Positions 9,193-17,203 of a stretch of 64,000 nt of DNA are shown here, piece after piece. The stretch's first letter is position 1; the number at the start of each line of letters is the position of its first letter. The notes beneath the pieces are model-generated. The model had not been told where the DNA came from. It ran no database searches and saw nothing but the letters and a program-made list of their open reading frames with translations. Source of the stretch: Betaproteobacteria bacterium (GTDB taxonomy: Bacteria; Pseudomonadota; Gammaproteobacteria; Burkholderiales; SG8-39); NCBI GenBank assembly GCA_947479645.1, contig CANKAJ010000001.1, positions 181,820 through 245,819 on the forward strand, written 5' to 3'. Position numbers and translations under genes: made by a program.

Positions 9193-9828
9193 TCAACGCA
9201 GCGGCGACATCAGCCGCAATGTGTTGTCTCGCTGGACATAATGGTGATACAGGGCGGCACAGGCATGCGCTCCAATCAGAAAATAGCCGGCGGTGGCAAT
9301 GGCTTCATGAATTTGCTTGAGGCCTTTGGCAAGACTTTCGCTCTTGTCGATCAACGCAGGCAACTCAATTCCAAAGAATGGAATCGGCGTCCCCTTCGCG
9401 CTGAGTACCAGCCAGCCCAATAGCGGCAGGCCAATCAATAGCAGGTACAAGGTCCAGTGCATGTATCTGGCCAGTTTTATCTGCCAGGCTGGCGGCGGCG
9501 GATCGATGGCGGGACTGCTGCCAAAGGACTGGATCAGCAATCGCAACCAGACCAACACGAATACCGACAGGCCGAGTGTGTAGTGCCAGACCGCCAGGGA
9601 TTCCCGGCCCGCACTGCCTCTGGGATAATTCGACTTGAATTCCATCGTCGCATATACCGCGACGAGCAACAGCAACATCAGCCAGTGAAACAGCATGGAC
9701 AATATGCCATACCCCTTTACTGTATTGCGCCAGCGCAGTCCCAGTTCCGTCACCTGATGAATAACACTCATTAGCAAAATGACAACACGCACACCTTCCA
9801 TTTCGTACCTGAGTTTGGGCGTATTCAT
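9193..9828 (-). CDS. cytochrome b561
   Basis: A 211-residue inner-membrane b-type cytochrome with four transmembrane helices that passes electrons to or from quinone. Haem-ligand histidines appear in the helices: LFHWLMLLLL, AVWHYTLGL, RYMHWTLYLLL and QIHEAIATAGYFLIGAHACA. The ATG at 9828 follows AAGGTG and is accepted, although it gives about 35 residues before the first helix; an internal Met start is possible. No evident operon partner. Confidence 0.88.
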   Translation of the reverse strand: MNTPKLRYEMEGVRVVILLMSVIHQVTELGLRWRNTVKGYGILSMLFHWLMLLLLVAVYATMEFKSNYPRGSAGRESLAVWHYTLGLSVFVLVWLRLLIQSFGSSPAIDPPPPAWQIKLARYMHWTLYLLLIGLPLLGWLVLSAKGTPIPFFGIELPALIDKSESLAKGLKQIHEAIATAGYFLIGAHACAALYHHYVQRDNTLRLMSPLR

Positions 9829-10060
9829 TTAAGGCACCTTGATCAGCATCAAGCCATGCTCACAATCAGAGGCCCTCCTCCAGATCATTTTCGTGAGGAA
9901 AGACGAACTGCTGTGTTGTACACGCGATGCACTCACGCTGAGTGAGTTATTCGGCACTTTTGCAGTGGCATCCGGTTAAGAAGCTTTCCGGAGTAAGGCA
10001 ATTGAGGCCTGTCAACACGTGCACCACTTAATCGTGACAACGACCCAATACCGAGCAGGC
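9829..10060. other. non-coding spacer between pilin terminator and cytochrome b561
   Basis: About 230 bp without a credible gene. It holds the ribosome-binding site of the cytochrome b561 gene at its left end and the pilin terminator begins at its right edge. No other clear motif seen. Confidence 0.5.
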
Positions 10061-10091
10061 AAAAAAAAGCCCCTCCGAAGAGGGGCTTTAT
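10061..10091 (-). terminator. Rho-independent terminator of the pilin gene
   Basis: Read on the minus strand: stem AAGCCCCTC, loop TTCG, stem GAGGGGCTT, running into eight T residues. It sits about 17 bp past the pilin stop codon. The opposite strand also ends in a short T-rich stretch, so it may work in both directions. Confidence 0.93.
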
Positions 10092-10107
10092 TTGCAATCC
10101 GCTGTGT

Positions 10108-10524
10108 TTAGCGGCAGGTAGCTGGCATGTACTTGCCAGGTGTACCGGCGCAAGACCAGGTGATTGTGCCGGTCGAAGTGTTTGCTGTCGGTGTTACGGT
10201 CAGTGTAACGGCCTGACCTGTCGAGGTGCTGGCGGTGCTACCCGTGACAACGACCAAACCAGCGTCGCTGACATCAGCCGTGGCAATCTTGCCCACCACG
10301 TTGATGGTCACGCCTACCCCCATGGAAGCGGTGGCGGAAGGATCGGCTTGCAGCTTTTCAGCAATCGCAGTACGAGCACTGGACGCAGCAAGAATCAGTT
10401 CCGATACCTTGGCACGAACCGTGTAGTCCTGATATGCCGGCAGCGCAACTGCTGCCAGAATGCCGATAATCGCAACGACGATCATCAACTCGATCAGGGT
10501 AAAGCCCTTCTGGATTGTTCTCAA
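10108..10524 (-). CDS. pilA: type IV pilin (PilA-like major pilin), TTG start
   Basis: A type IV pilin precursor: a very short leader, the prepilin peptidase site [19 protein letters not shown], then a globular domain with two cysteines near the C-terminus (WSCAGTP, ATCR) forming the usual D-loop. I choose a TTG start at 10524 ([13 protein letters not shown], 6-residue leader ending in Gly), because AGGAG lies 7-8 bp upstream and family leaders are this short; the ATG at 10581 would add 19 residues of non-leader sequence. A GG-N10-GC sigma-54-like promoter lies about 53 bp upstream and a strong terminator directly downstream, so it is a single-gene unit. It builds pili for twitching, adhesion or DNA uptake. 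Confidence 0.92.
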   Translation of the reverse strand: MRTIQKGFTLIELMIVVAIIGILAAVALPAYQDYTVRAKVSELILAASSARTAIAEKLQADPSATASMGVGVTINVVGKIATADVSDAGLVVVTGSTASTSTGQAVTLTVTPTANTSTGTITWSCAGTPGKYMPATCR

Positions 10525-10576
10525 ATAATTCTCCTGAATGTTATCGGCACCAGATGGAGTCGATATAGGAGAGGAA

Positions 10577-10592
10577 CGCAAGCTACATGCCT
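10577..10592 (-). promoter_or_regulatory. candidate sigma-54 (RpoN) promoter of pilA
   Basis: Minus strand: AGGCATGTAGCTTGCG, close to TGGCAC-N5-TTGC, with the required GG-N10-GC spacing. It lies about 53 bp upstream of the TTG start. RpoN/PilR control of pilA is well known in other proteobacteria; here it is inferred from the motif. Confidence 0.6.
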
Positions 10593-10758
10593 AAAATCCG
10601 CTTTGGGCACAAATATTTAATAAACAGTCAATACAGCAACTTGAGATGTGAATGCCCTTTCCTTGTCGGGAACACAACCGATATCCGGACGAATTAAAGG
10701 CACATAGTGACGCAATTGTGCCCTCTGCCCCGTCCGCGCATAATCGTACAAACTGCCC

Positions 10759-13203
10759 TCAAGGCTGGCTGACTTCGGCCACTTCCAACGCCAGTTCCAG
10801 GGCCTGATCCACGTTTTCCAGCCAGTAAAAAGCCATCGACTCACGTGCTTCAGCCGGAATTTCCTCGTAATCACGCTTGTTTCTGGCCGGTAGCAGGACC
10901 CGCTTGATTCCGGCGCGCATGGCCGCCAGAACCTTTTCCTTGATGCCACCAACTGGCAACACCAGACCGCGCAAGCTGATTTCCCCGGTCATGGCGGTGT
11001 CACTGCGCAACGGGCGATCAGCGAACAATGACGCCAGCGAGTTGAACATCGCCACCCCGGCACTGGGTCCATCCTTGGGGATGGCGCCCGCTGGCACGTG
11101 CACGTGAACGTCGCTCTTCTCGAACAATGCCGAATCGATGCCCAGGCTGGCGGCATGCGACTTCACCAGAGTCAGCGCCGCCTGCGCTGACTCCTTCATC
11201 ACATCTCCCAACTGTCCGGTCAGGATCAGTCTTCCGCTGCCCGGCGTGCGACTGGCCTCGATGAACAGGATATCTCCGCCGACCGGCGTCCAGGCGAGTC
11301 CGGTCGCCACACCAGCCATTCCGGCGCGCAGAGCCACATCGCTTTCAAATTTGACCGGCCCGAGAATGGCGGCAAGGTCACCCACGTCGATACTGATGCG
11401 CTGTATTCCGCCTTCAGACTCATTAAGGGCCGTCTCGTCTGCACCTTCTGCAATGCGCACTGCCACATTTCTAGCCACCGAACCAACAGTGCGCTCCAGA
11501 CTGCGCACACCGGCCTCGCGTGTGTAATCGGCGATGATGGACGCCAGCGCTGCATCGGTGAGTTCGAACTGCTCAGGCTTCAGGCCATTCTCTACCAGTT
11601 GCCGGCGCACCAGATAGCGACGAGCGATCTGGCGCTTTTCCTCCTGCGTATAACCGGGGAGCTGCAATATCTCCATGCGGTCGCGCAGCGGACCCGGAAT
11701 GGTGTCAAGCACGTTGGCCGTGGCAATGAACAGCACCTTGGACAGGTCATAAGGGACCGCGAGATAGTTATCGCAAAAGCTGTTGTTCTGCGCCGGATCC
11801 AGCACTTCGAGCATTGCCGAGGACGGATCTCCATGCATGCTGGTGCCGAGCTTGTCGATTTCATCCAGCATCATGACGCTGCCCCGTGTCCCGGCCTTTT
11901 TCAATGACTGAATGATGGTACCGGGCAGCGCACCCACATAGGTGCGCCTGTGGCCGCGAATTTCCGCCTCGTCATGTACGCCACCCAGCGCCACGCGCAC
12001 GAACTTGCGTCCCAGTGCCCGTGCAATCGACTGCCCAAGCGAAGTCTTGCCCACGCCGGGGGGGCCGACCAGACACAAGATCGGGCCGTGACCGGTCGGG
12101 TTGAGTTTTCGCACCGCCAGAAACTCCAGCACGCGTTTCTTCACCTTGTCGAGGCCGAAATGATCCTCGTCGAGGATCCTGCGAGCCTCTGCGATATCGA
12201 TACGATCGGTTTCTGGATCCTTCCACGGCAGCTCGATCAACCAGTCAAGATAGGTACGGATCATGGAATGCTCACCCGAGGCCTCCGACATGCGTTCCAG
12301 GCGCTTCAACTCCTTCAGCGCCTGCTTCTCGACCTCTTCAGGCATGCCTGCCTCGGCAATCGCCTTGCGCAGATCTTCAATTTCAGCACTGCCGCCCTCT
12401 TCTTCACCGAGCTCCTTCTGGATGGAGCGCAGCTGTTCCTGCAACAGGTATTTGCGCTGCCGGTCGTCCATGCTGGTCTTGGTGCGCTGATCAATCTCGC
12501 GCGACAGCTTCATAACCTCGATGCGATGCGACAGCATGCGCAATACCGCGTCCACGCGCTCGCGTATCGGCACAATCTCAAGCACAACCTGCTTTTCGGC
12601 GGGTTTGGCGTCCATGAACCCGGCAACGATATCGGCAAGTGAACCGGCCGAGGGCATGTTTTCAACGGTCGCCACCAGTTCCTGCGGTGTCTGCGGCAAT
12701 AGTTCCAGCGCTTGCTTGGCGCGCTCCTTCAACTGCAGAAAGCTCGCTTCGACTTCGGTACCCGTTGCGTCAGGCTCTTCCAGACGCTCGATACGCGCAA
12801 CCAGAAACGGATACCCCTGCAGAAATTCAATGATGCGAAAGCGCGCCTGCCCCTGACAGACGATATGGTGTGATCCATCCTGCGCCGTGATATAGCGAAG
12901 GATGCCTGCCACCGTGCCGTAGGCGTGCATGTCCTCTGCGGCGGGTGCTTTGACCTCGGCATTTTTCTGCAGCAGCAATCCGATCGGCCGCTCGGCCTTC
13001 AAGGCCGCCTGGGCACCGGCAATGGATTTTTCCCGTCCAATCGTGATTGGCAGGATCATGCCGGGGAACAGCACGGTGTTCCTGACCGGAATCAGTATGA
13101 TCGCGTCCGCCGGAAGCGAAAGCGCTTCACCATCGGAACTGCGGACGATTGCGCCCGGCACCGCTTCCTGCTCAACAGGGTTGCTCTTGTCCAGATTCAT
13201 CAT
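10759..13203 (-). CDS. lon: Lon-type ATP-dependent protease
   Basis: An 814-residue Lon protease: N-terminal LON substrate domain (residues about 35-230), coiled coil, AAA+ module with Walker A LVGPPGVGKTSLGQ and Walker B MMLDEIDK, then a protease domain with the catalytic Ser in PKDGPSAGVAMF and Lys in GGIKEKVLAA. It degrades misfolded and regulatory proteins. It is 2 bp downstream of an hsp20 gene whose last codons supply its ribosome-binding site (TTAGGA). This pairing suggests an accessory, heat-inducible Lon; whether a second lon exists in the genome cannot be seen. Confidence 0.95.
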   Translation of the reverse strand: MMNLDKSNPVEQEAVPGAIVRSSDGEALSLPADAIILIPVRNTVLFPGMILPITIGREKSIAGAQAALKAERPIGLLLQKNAEVKAPAAEDMHAYGTVAGILRYITAQDGSHHIVCQGQARFRIIEFLQGYPFLVARIERLEEPDATGTEVEASFLQLKERAKQALELLPQTPQELVATVENMPSAGSLADIVAGFMDAKPAEKQVVLEIVPIRERVDAVLRMLSHRIEVMKLSREIDQRTKTSMDDRQRKYLLQEQLRSIQKELGEEEGGSAEIEDLRKAIAEAGMPEEVEKQALKELKRLERMSEASGEHSMIRTYLDWLIELPWKDPETDRIDIAEARRILDEDHFGLDKVKKRVLEFLAVRKLNPTGHGPILCLVGPPGVGKTSLGQSIARALGRKFVRVALGGVHDEAEIRGHRRTYVGALPGTIIQSLKKAGTRGSVMMLDEIDKLGTSMHGDPSSAMLEVLDPAQNNSFCDNYLAVPYDLSKVLFIATANVLDTIPGPLRDRMEILQLPGYTQEEKRQIARRYLVRRQLVENGLKPEQFELTDAALASIIADYTREAGVRSLERTVGSVARNVAVRIAEGADETALNESEGGIQRISIDVGDLAAILGPVKFESDVALRAGMAGVATGLAWTPVGGDILFIEASRTPGSGRLILTGQLGDVMKESAQAALTLVKSHAASLGIDSALFEKSDVHVHVPAGAIPKDGPSAGVAMFNSLASLFADRPLRSDTAMTGEISLRGLVLPVGGIKEKVLAAMRAGIKRVLLPARNKRDYEEIPAEARESMAFYWLENVDQALELALEVAEVSQP

Positions 13204-13205
13204 GA

Positions 13206-13601
13206 TTATCCTAATTGCCTCAATCCAATAACCAGGCAGCCGTTGTCAAACACGCGCTGCAACACCTGATACCTGCCCTCGGGCAGCCCGATACGCCGTT
13301 CAAACGGTCCATAGGGAATTTCAAGCCGGTGAATCGCTGCGTCCTTTGCCACGCGTGGCAAAGGACGCTCACCACGCACCACCAGCGTTGTCCCGTCCAT
13401 GACGACTTCAACGTGATTCTCAGGAACACCCGGCACAGCAAGGAAAATCCACACGTCCTCCGCGCACTGATAAACATCCACTGGAGGCTCCCAGCGACTG
13501 CCTGGCGTCCCTCCCACACGAAAGAACTGGCGCTGCAGGCGCTCCGCACTCTGCAACAAATCCAGCGCCTCCGACCACATCCACGATTTTCCTGAACGCA
13601 T
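13206..13601 (-). CDS. Hsp20 / alpha-crystallin small heat-shock protein
   Basis: A 131-residue small chaperone. The alpha-crystallin domain spans about residues 35-125 (WEPPVDVYQCAEDVWIFL, PGVPENHVEVVMDGTTLVVRGER, IHRLEIPYGPFERRIGLP). It holds unfolding proteins in a refoldable or degradable state. Start 13601 is chosen because GGGAGG lies about 10 bp upstream; a longer frame to 13670 lacks one. It leads an operon with lon (2-bp gap), matching chaperone to protease. A sigma-32-like promoter lies about 100 bp upstream. The usual C-terminal IxI motif is not obvious. Confidence 0.9.
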   Translation of the reverse strand: MRSGKSWMWSEALDLLQSAERLQRQFFRVGGTPGSRWEPPVDVYQCAEDVWIFLAVPGVPENHVEVVMDGTTLVVRGERPLPRVAKDAAIHRLEIPYGPFERRIGLPEGRYQVLQRVFDNGCLVIGLRQLG

Positions 13602-13698
13602 GCCTGATACCCTCCCGTCTGGACGACATGACTCTGTCCAATTCGCTATGCCTGCCCGAACCACCTGCAAACCAAGACTCGGCTTCTCGATTCATCCT

Positions 13699-13726
13699 AA
13701 ATGAGGGCGAAAAGCTGCGGCACAAG
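13699..13726 (-). promoter_or_regulatory. candidate sigma-32 (RpoH) heat-shock promoter for hsp20-lon
   Basis: Minus strand: CTTGTGC (13726-13720), 13 bp, then CCTCATTT (13706-13699), against the CTTGAAA / CCCCATNT consensus. The -10 matches at all but one defined position. It is placed about 98 bp upstream of the hsp20 start. Confidence 0.5.
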
Positions 13727-13808
13727 CCAACAGCACAGTTCGCTTTAAAATCAATGCGTTAGGTAAGCACCGAATTAGTCGGCGCGCACTTTGTGTATCC
13801 CCCACTTT

Positions 13809-13836
13809 GGAGAAAGCACTGTGTAGTGCTTTCTCC
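13809..13836. repeat. perfect 12-bp hairpin upstream of the HlyD gene
   Basis: GGAGAAAGCACT, loop GTGT, AGTGCTTTCTCC. A fully complementary stem with no T-tract on either side, lying between the divergent hsp20 and hlyD-like genes. It could be an operator or an mRNA leader structure. Confidence 0.8.
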
Positions 13837-13892
13837 ATATTTAAGACTTGTGCAGTGTTTCCTTAGCGATTCCAGACAGGGTTCCAACCACA

Positions 13893-14933
13893 ATGCCCCC
13901 GCACATGCCCATTCGCTCCGCAAAATGCCTTACAAGCCGTGCACGTACACTCATGCCGACGGGGCTGTGCGCACTGGTGCTGGTCCTGAATGCTTGCTCC
14001 CGACCGCCTGAAACCACCGGGCCGCTCCAGGGCTATGTTGAAGGTGAGTTTGCTCTGGTCGCCGCCCCGTCAGCAGGGACGCTGGCCAAGCTGAAAGTGC
14101 GTCGCGGCCAAGAGATTGATGCCGGTACCGAATTATTCCAGTTAGAGCGCACCAACGAAGAGGCCGCCGCCCGTGAAGCGAGCGAGCGCCTGCGCAGCAG
14201 CGAACAAAGACTGGCCAATCTGCGCATCGGCAAGCGCCCCGCCGAATTGGAAGTCATTGCAGCGCAATCCGCCCAGGCCGCAGCATCCCGAAAACTGTCG
14301 GTGGCGCAACTGCAGCAACAGGAAAAACTGTTTGCCGGCGGCTTCATCTCTCAGGCCGCCCTGGATCAGGCGCACGCCAATTACGAGCGTGATATGGCGA
14401 AACTGAGCGAGTCCGATGCCCAGGGTCGAGTCGCACGACTGCCTCTGGGGCGCGATGCGGAAATTCGTGCCGCCGAAGCTGAAGTCGCCACGGCGCGCGC
14501 CGCCCTCGCCCAGAACGAATGGCGCCTTAATCAGCGCGGCGCTTCGGCACCCGCCAAGGCCCTGGTTCAGGACACGTATTTTGTGGAGGGTGAATGGGTT
14601 CCACCCGGCAGGCCAGTGGTCAGCCTGCTGCCGCATGGCAATGTCAAGGTTCGCGTCTTTGTTCCGGAGCAGCGACTGGGCGCAATCAAGCAAGGCGACC
14701 GCGTCAGCATTACCTGCGACGGCTGTGGTGCCGCTGTCCCGGCAACAATCACCTTTATTTCTGCTCTGGCGGAATTCACGCCCCCCGTCATTTTCAGCAA
14801 GGAGTCACGCGCCAAACTGGTCTACATGGTGGAGGCAAGATCAACCCCGGAAGATGCACGCAAACTGCGGCCCGGGCAGCCCGTCGACGTTGTGTTCCAT
14901 CCTGCGGCGTCGACCGCGACCGCCGCTCCCTGA
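13893..14933 (+). CDS. HlyD/YbhG-type membrane-fusion lipoprotein of an ABC exporter
   Basis: A periplasmic adaptor (346 residues) linking an inner-membrane ABC exporter to an outer-membrane channel. A lipoprotein signal with lipobox LNAC (GLCALVLVLNAC) lies near residues 25-32. Then follow a barrel/lipoyl half (EGEFALVAAPSAGTLAKLKV), a long Ala/Glu/Arg-rich coiled-coil hairpin (about residues 80-200), and the second half (DTYFVEGEWVPPGRPVVSL). The start is uncertain: ATG 13893 is listed, with 13905, 13953 and TTG 13848 in frame and no clear ribosome-binding site for any. Ten bp separate it from the ATPase gene. Confidence 0.85.
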   Translation: MPPHMPIRSAKCLTSRARTLMPTGLCALVLVLNACSRPPETTGPLQGYVEGEFALVAAPSAGTLAKLKVRRGQEIDAGTELFQLERTNEEAAAREASERLRSSEQRLANLRIGKRPAELEVIAAQSAQAAASRKLSVAQLQQQEKLFAGGFISQAALDQAHANYERDMAKLSESDAQGRVARLPLGRDAEIRAAEAEVATARAALAQNEWRLNQRGASAPAKALVQDTYFVEGEWVPPGRPVVSLLPHGNVKVRVFVPEQRLGAIKQGDRVSITCDGCGAAVPATITFISALAEFTPPVIFSKESRAKLVYMVEARSTPEDARKLRPGQPVDVVFHPAASTATAAP

Positions 14934-14943
14934 GCAACGCCTC

Positions 14944-15930
14944 ATGACCGCAGTCGTTGCCGCTCCACCCGACACCAACCCCGATGGAACCGGTGGCAGT
15001 GCCGGCCAGCCGCCGCTGGTCATCGACGTTCACGGTCTCAATAAGCATTTTGGCGACAAGCACGTTGTGCGCGATTTTTCGCTGCAGGTCCGCCGCGGCG
15101 AAATTTATGGATTTCTCGGCCCCAATGGCAGCGGCAAGACCACCTCCATCCGCATGTTGTGCGGACTGCTGACGCCGGACTCGGGTAGCGGCACCTGTCT
15201 TGGCCATGATGTGATTCGCGACACTGCTGCAATCAAGCGTGAAATAGGCTACATGACGCAGCGCTTTTCGTTGTGGGAAGACCTCACTATTCGCGAAAAC
15301 CTGGACTTCGTCGCACGCATGTACAGCATGCCTGAGCGCGCCGCCACGGTGCAGAGCGCCTTGACAGAACTGGGACTGGACTCTCGCCAGAACCAGTTGG
15401 CCGGTTCTCTGTCTGGCGGCTGGAAACAGCGCCTGGCCCTGGCTGCCTGCATGCTGCATAAACCGAAGCTGCTGCTGCTCGATGAACCGACCGCTGGCGT
15501 CGACCCGAAGGCACGCCGCGAATTCTGGGAGGAACTGCACGGCCTGGCGGAATCCGGTCTCTCAGTACTGGTATCAACACATTATATGGATGAAGCCGAG
15601 CGCTGCCATCGTCTTGCCTATCTGGCCTACGGGCGCCTGATGGCCACCGGCACGGTGGACGAAGTGATTCATGGCCAGCAACTCATCACCTACGCAGTCA
15701 CCGGCCCTGACCTCAGCGCGTTGTCGCAGCGACTTCGCACGACACCCGGCGTGGGTCAGATAACACCATTTGGCAACACAATACACGTCACGGGCCGCAA
15801 CGATGCCGCGCTGGTGGCCGCGCTCGCCGTTCTCGGTGGCGATAGTCGCTACCAGATCGAACGCATCGATGCCACGCTTGAAGATGTGTTCATCAGCCTG
15901 ATGAACGATGCGACGGACAATTTCCAGTGA
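14944..15930 (+). CDS. ABC transporter ATP-binding protein (YbhF-like)
   Basis: A 328-residue ATPase that powers the exporter. Walker A GPNGSGKTTS, Q-loop MTQRFSLWEDLT, signature LSGGWKQRLALA, Walker B KLLLLDEPTAGVD and H-switch VSTHYMDEAERC are all present, followed by the C-terminal domain common to drug-export ATPases (DATLEDVFISLM). It has one nucleotide-binding domain, where E. coli YbhF has two. Start 14944 is the first ATG outside the upstream gene; a longer frame only reads through hlyD. The permease start follows one base after the stop. Confidence 0.93.
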   Translation: MTAVVAAPPDTNPDGTGGSAGQPPLVIDVHGLNKHFGDKHVVRDFSLQVRRGEIYGFLGPNGSGKTTSIRMLCGLLTPDSGSGTCLGHDVIRDTAAIKREIGYMTQRFSLWEDLTIRENLDFVARMYSMPERAATVQSALTELGLDSRQNQLAGSLSGGWKQRLALAACMLHKPKLLLLDEPTAGVDPKARREFWEELHGLAESGLSVLVSTHYMDEAERCHRLAYLAYGRLMATGTVDEVIHGQQLITYAVTGPDLSALSQRLRTTPGVGQITPFGNTIHVTGRNDAALVAALAVLGGDSRYQIERIDATLEDVFISLMNDATDNFQ

Positions 15931-15931
15931 C

Positions 15932-17065
15932 ATGAACACCTTTTCCTTCACGCGCTGGTACGGCATCATCCTCAAGGAGTTCATCCAGTTGAAGCGCGAC
16001 CGGCTGACCTTCGGCATGATCATCGGCATTCCGGTCATGCAACTATTGTTGTTTGGCTTCGCCATCAACGCCGACCCGAAGAATCTGCCTGCCGCAGTGC
16101 TGTCGCAAGACAACAGCCCCTATGCGCGCAGCTTTGTGCGCGCCATGGAGAACAGCGGTTATTTTCGCGTGGTCCGCCAACTGGACAACGAGGCTCAGGC
16201 CAACGAACTGCTTGCCCACGGTGACGTACAATTTGTCGCGACCATACCGGCCGATTTTTCGCGCAAACTGGCTCGTGGTGAACGGCCGCAGTTGCTGCTG
16301 GAAGCCGATGCCACCGATCCGTCTGCCACCAACAATGCCATCGGCGCAATGCAGCAACTTGCAGCGACCGCGCTCATTCGCGACCTTGCCGGACCCTTGG
16401 CTGACCAGAATCCCGGTCCGCCACCAATCGACCTTCGTGTACACCGGCGCTACAACCCTGAAGGCATAACCGCCTACAACATCGTGCCAGGACTGCTCGG
16501 CACAATCTTGACGATGACCATGGTACTGATGACCGGACTTGCCATGACCCGGGAACGCGAACGCGGCACCTTCGAGAACCTGCTGTCCACACCGGCGCGA
16601 CCTTTCGAAGTCATGACCGGCAAGATTGTGCCCTACATACTGATCGGGCTGATCCAGGTGACGCTCATCTTTCTGGCGGCACGATTTGTCTTTGGCGTGC
16701 CGATGAAGGGAAACCTCTTGCTGCTCTACAGCGTGGTGATTCTGTTCATTGCCGCCAATCTCACGCTGGGCATTACCTTTTCTTCGGTGGCCAGGAACCA
16801 GCTGCAGGCCATGCAGATGACTTTCTTTTTCTTCCTCCCCTCCATCCTGCTCTCCGGATTCATGTTCCCGTTTCGCGGCATGCCCGAATGGGCGCAATGG
16901 CTGAGCAACCTGCTGCCATTGACCCACTTCCTGCTGCTGGTGCGCGGCATCATGCTCAAGGGCAATGAACTGCACGAACTGTGGCCGCAAATCTGGCCCA
17001 TCGTCGCCTTCATGCTCGCGGTGATCCTGATTGGACTGCGGTTTTACAAGCGCACGCTTGACTGA
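15932..17065 (+). CDS. ABC-2 type permease (YbhS/YbhR-like)
   Basis: A 377-residue inner-membrane permease. It has an N-terminal helix (FGMIIGIPVMQLLLFGFAIN), a periplasmic domain of about 150 residues, then five hydrophobic segments (GLLGTILTMTMVLMTGLAM, IVPYILIGLIQVTLIFLAA, LLLYSVVILFIAANLTLG, FFFFLPSILLSGFMFPF, IVAFMLAVILIGLRF). MTRERERGTFENLLSTP before the second helix is typical of ABC-2 permeases. One base separates it from the ATPase stop; an ATG at 15908 inside the ATPase is less likely. Only one permease is present, so a homodimer is expected. The exported compound is unknown. Confidence 0.93.
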   Translation: MNTFSFTRWYGIILKEFIQLKRDRLTFGMIIGIPVMQLLLFGFAINADPKNLPAAVLSQDNSPYARSFVRAMENSGYFRVVRQLDNEAQANELLAHGDVQFVATIPADFSRKLARGERPQLLLEADATDPSATNNAIGAMQQLAATALIRDLAGPLADQNPGPPPIDLRVHRRYNPEGITAYNIVPGLLGTILTMTMVLMTGLAMTRERERGTFENLLSTPARPFEVMTGKIVPYILIGLIQVTLIFLAARFVFGVPMKGNLLLLYSVVILFIAANLTLGITFSSVARNQLQAMQMTFFFFLPSILLSGFMFPFRGMPEWAQWLSNLLPLTHFLLLVRGIMLKGNELHELWPQIWPIVAFMLAVILIGLRFYKRTLD

Positions 17066-17088
17066 TTGAGCTAGTGAGGAAGTCAGGT

Positions 17089-17134
17089 AATATGTTATCA
17101 ATTCCAAGAATATATCTATTGCGAATAACATATT
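17089..17134. repeat. AT-rich inverted repeat upstream of the histidine kinase
   Basis: AATATGTTAT (17089-17098) and ATAACATATT (17125-17134) are perfect 10-bp complements with a 26-bp spacer. The region is much richer in A+T than its neighbours and lies 70-115 bp before the kinase start. A regulator-binding site is possible. Confidence 0.65.
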
Positions 17135-17203
17135 GCATAGTTATTGATATCACAAAATCATTTTTAATGAATCCATGCAGCCGATTGCCGGCCAAGGCAG
17201 CCG

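Noticed and set aside
14416..14943. N-terminal extension of the ABC ATPase frame
   Set aside because: It reads through hlyD in another frame; the ATPase proper begins at ATG 14944.
16043..17131. 362-codon open frame on the minus strand
   Set aside because: Antisense to the ABC-2 permease; very high Gln/His/Arg content and no motif.
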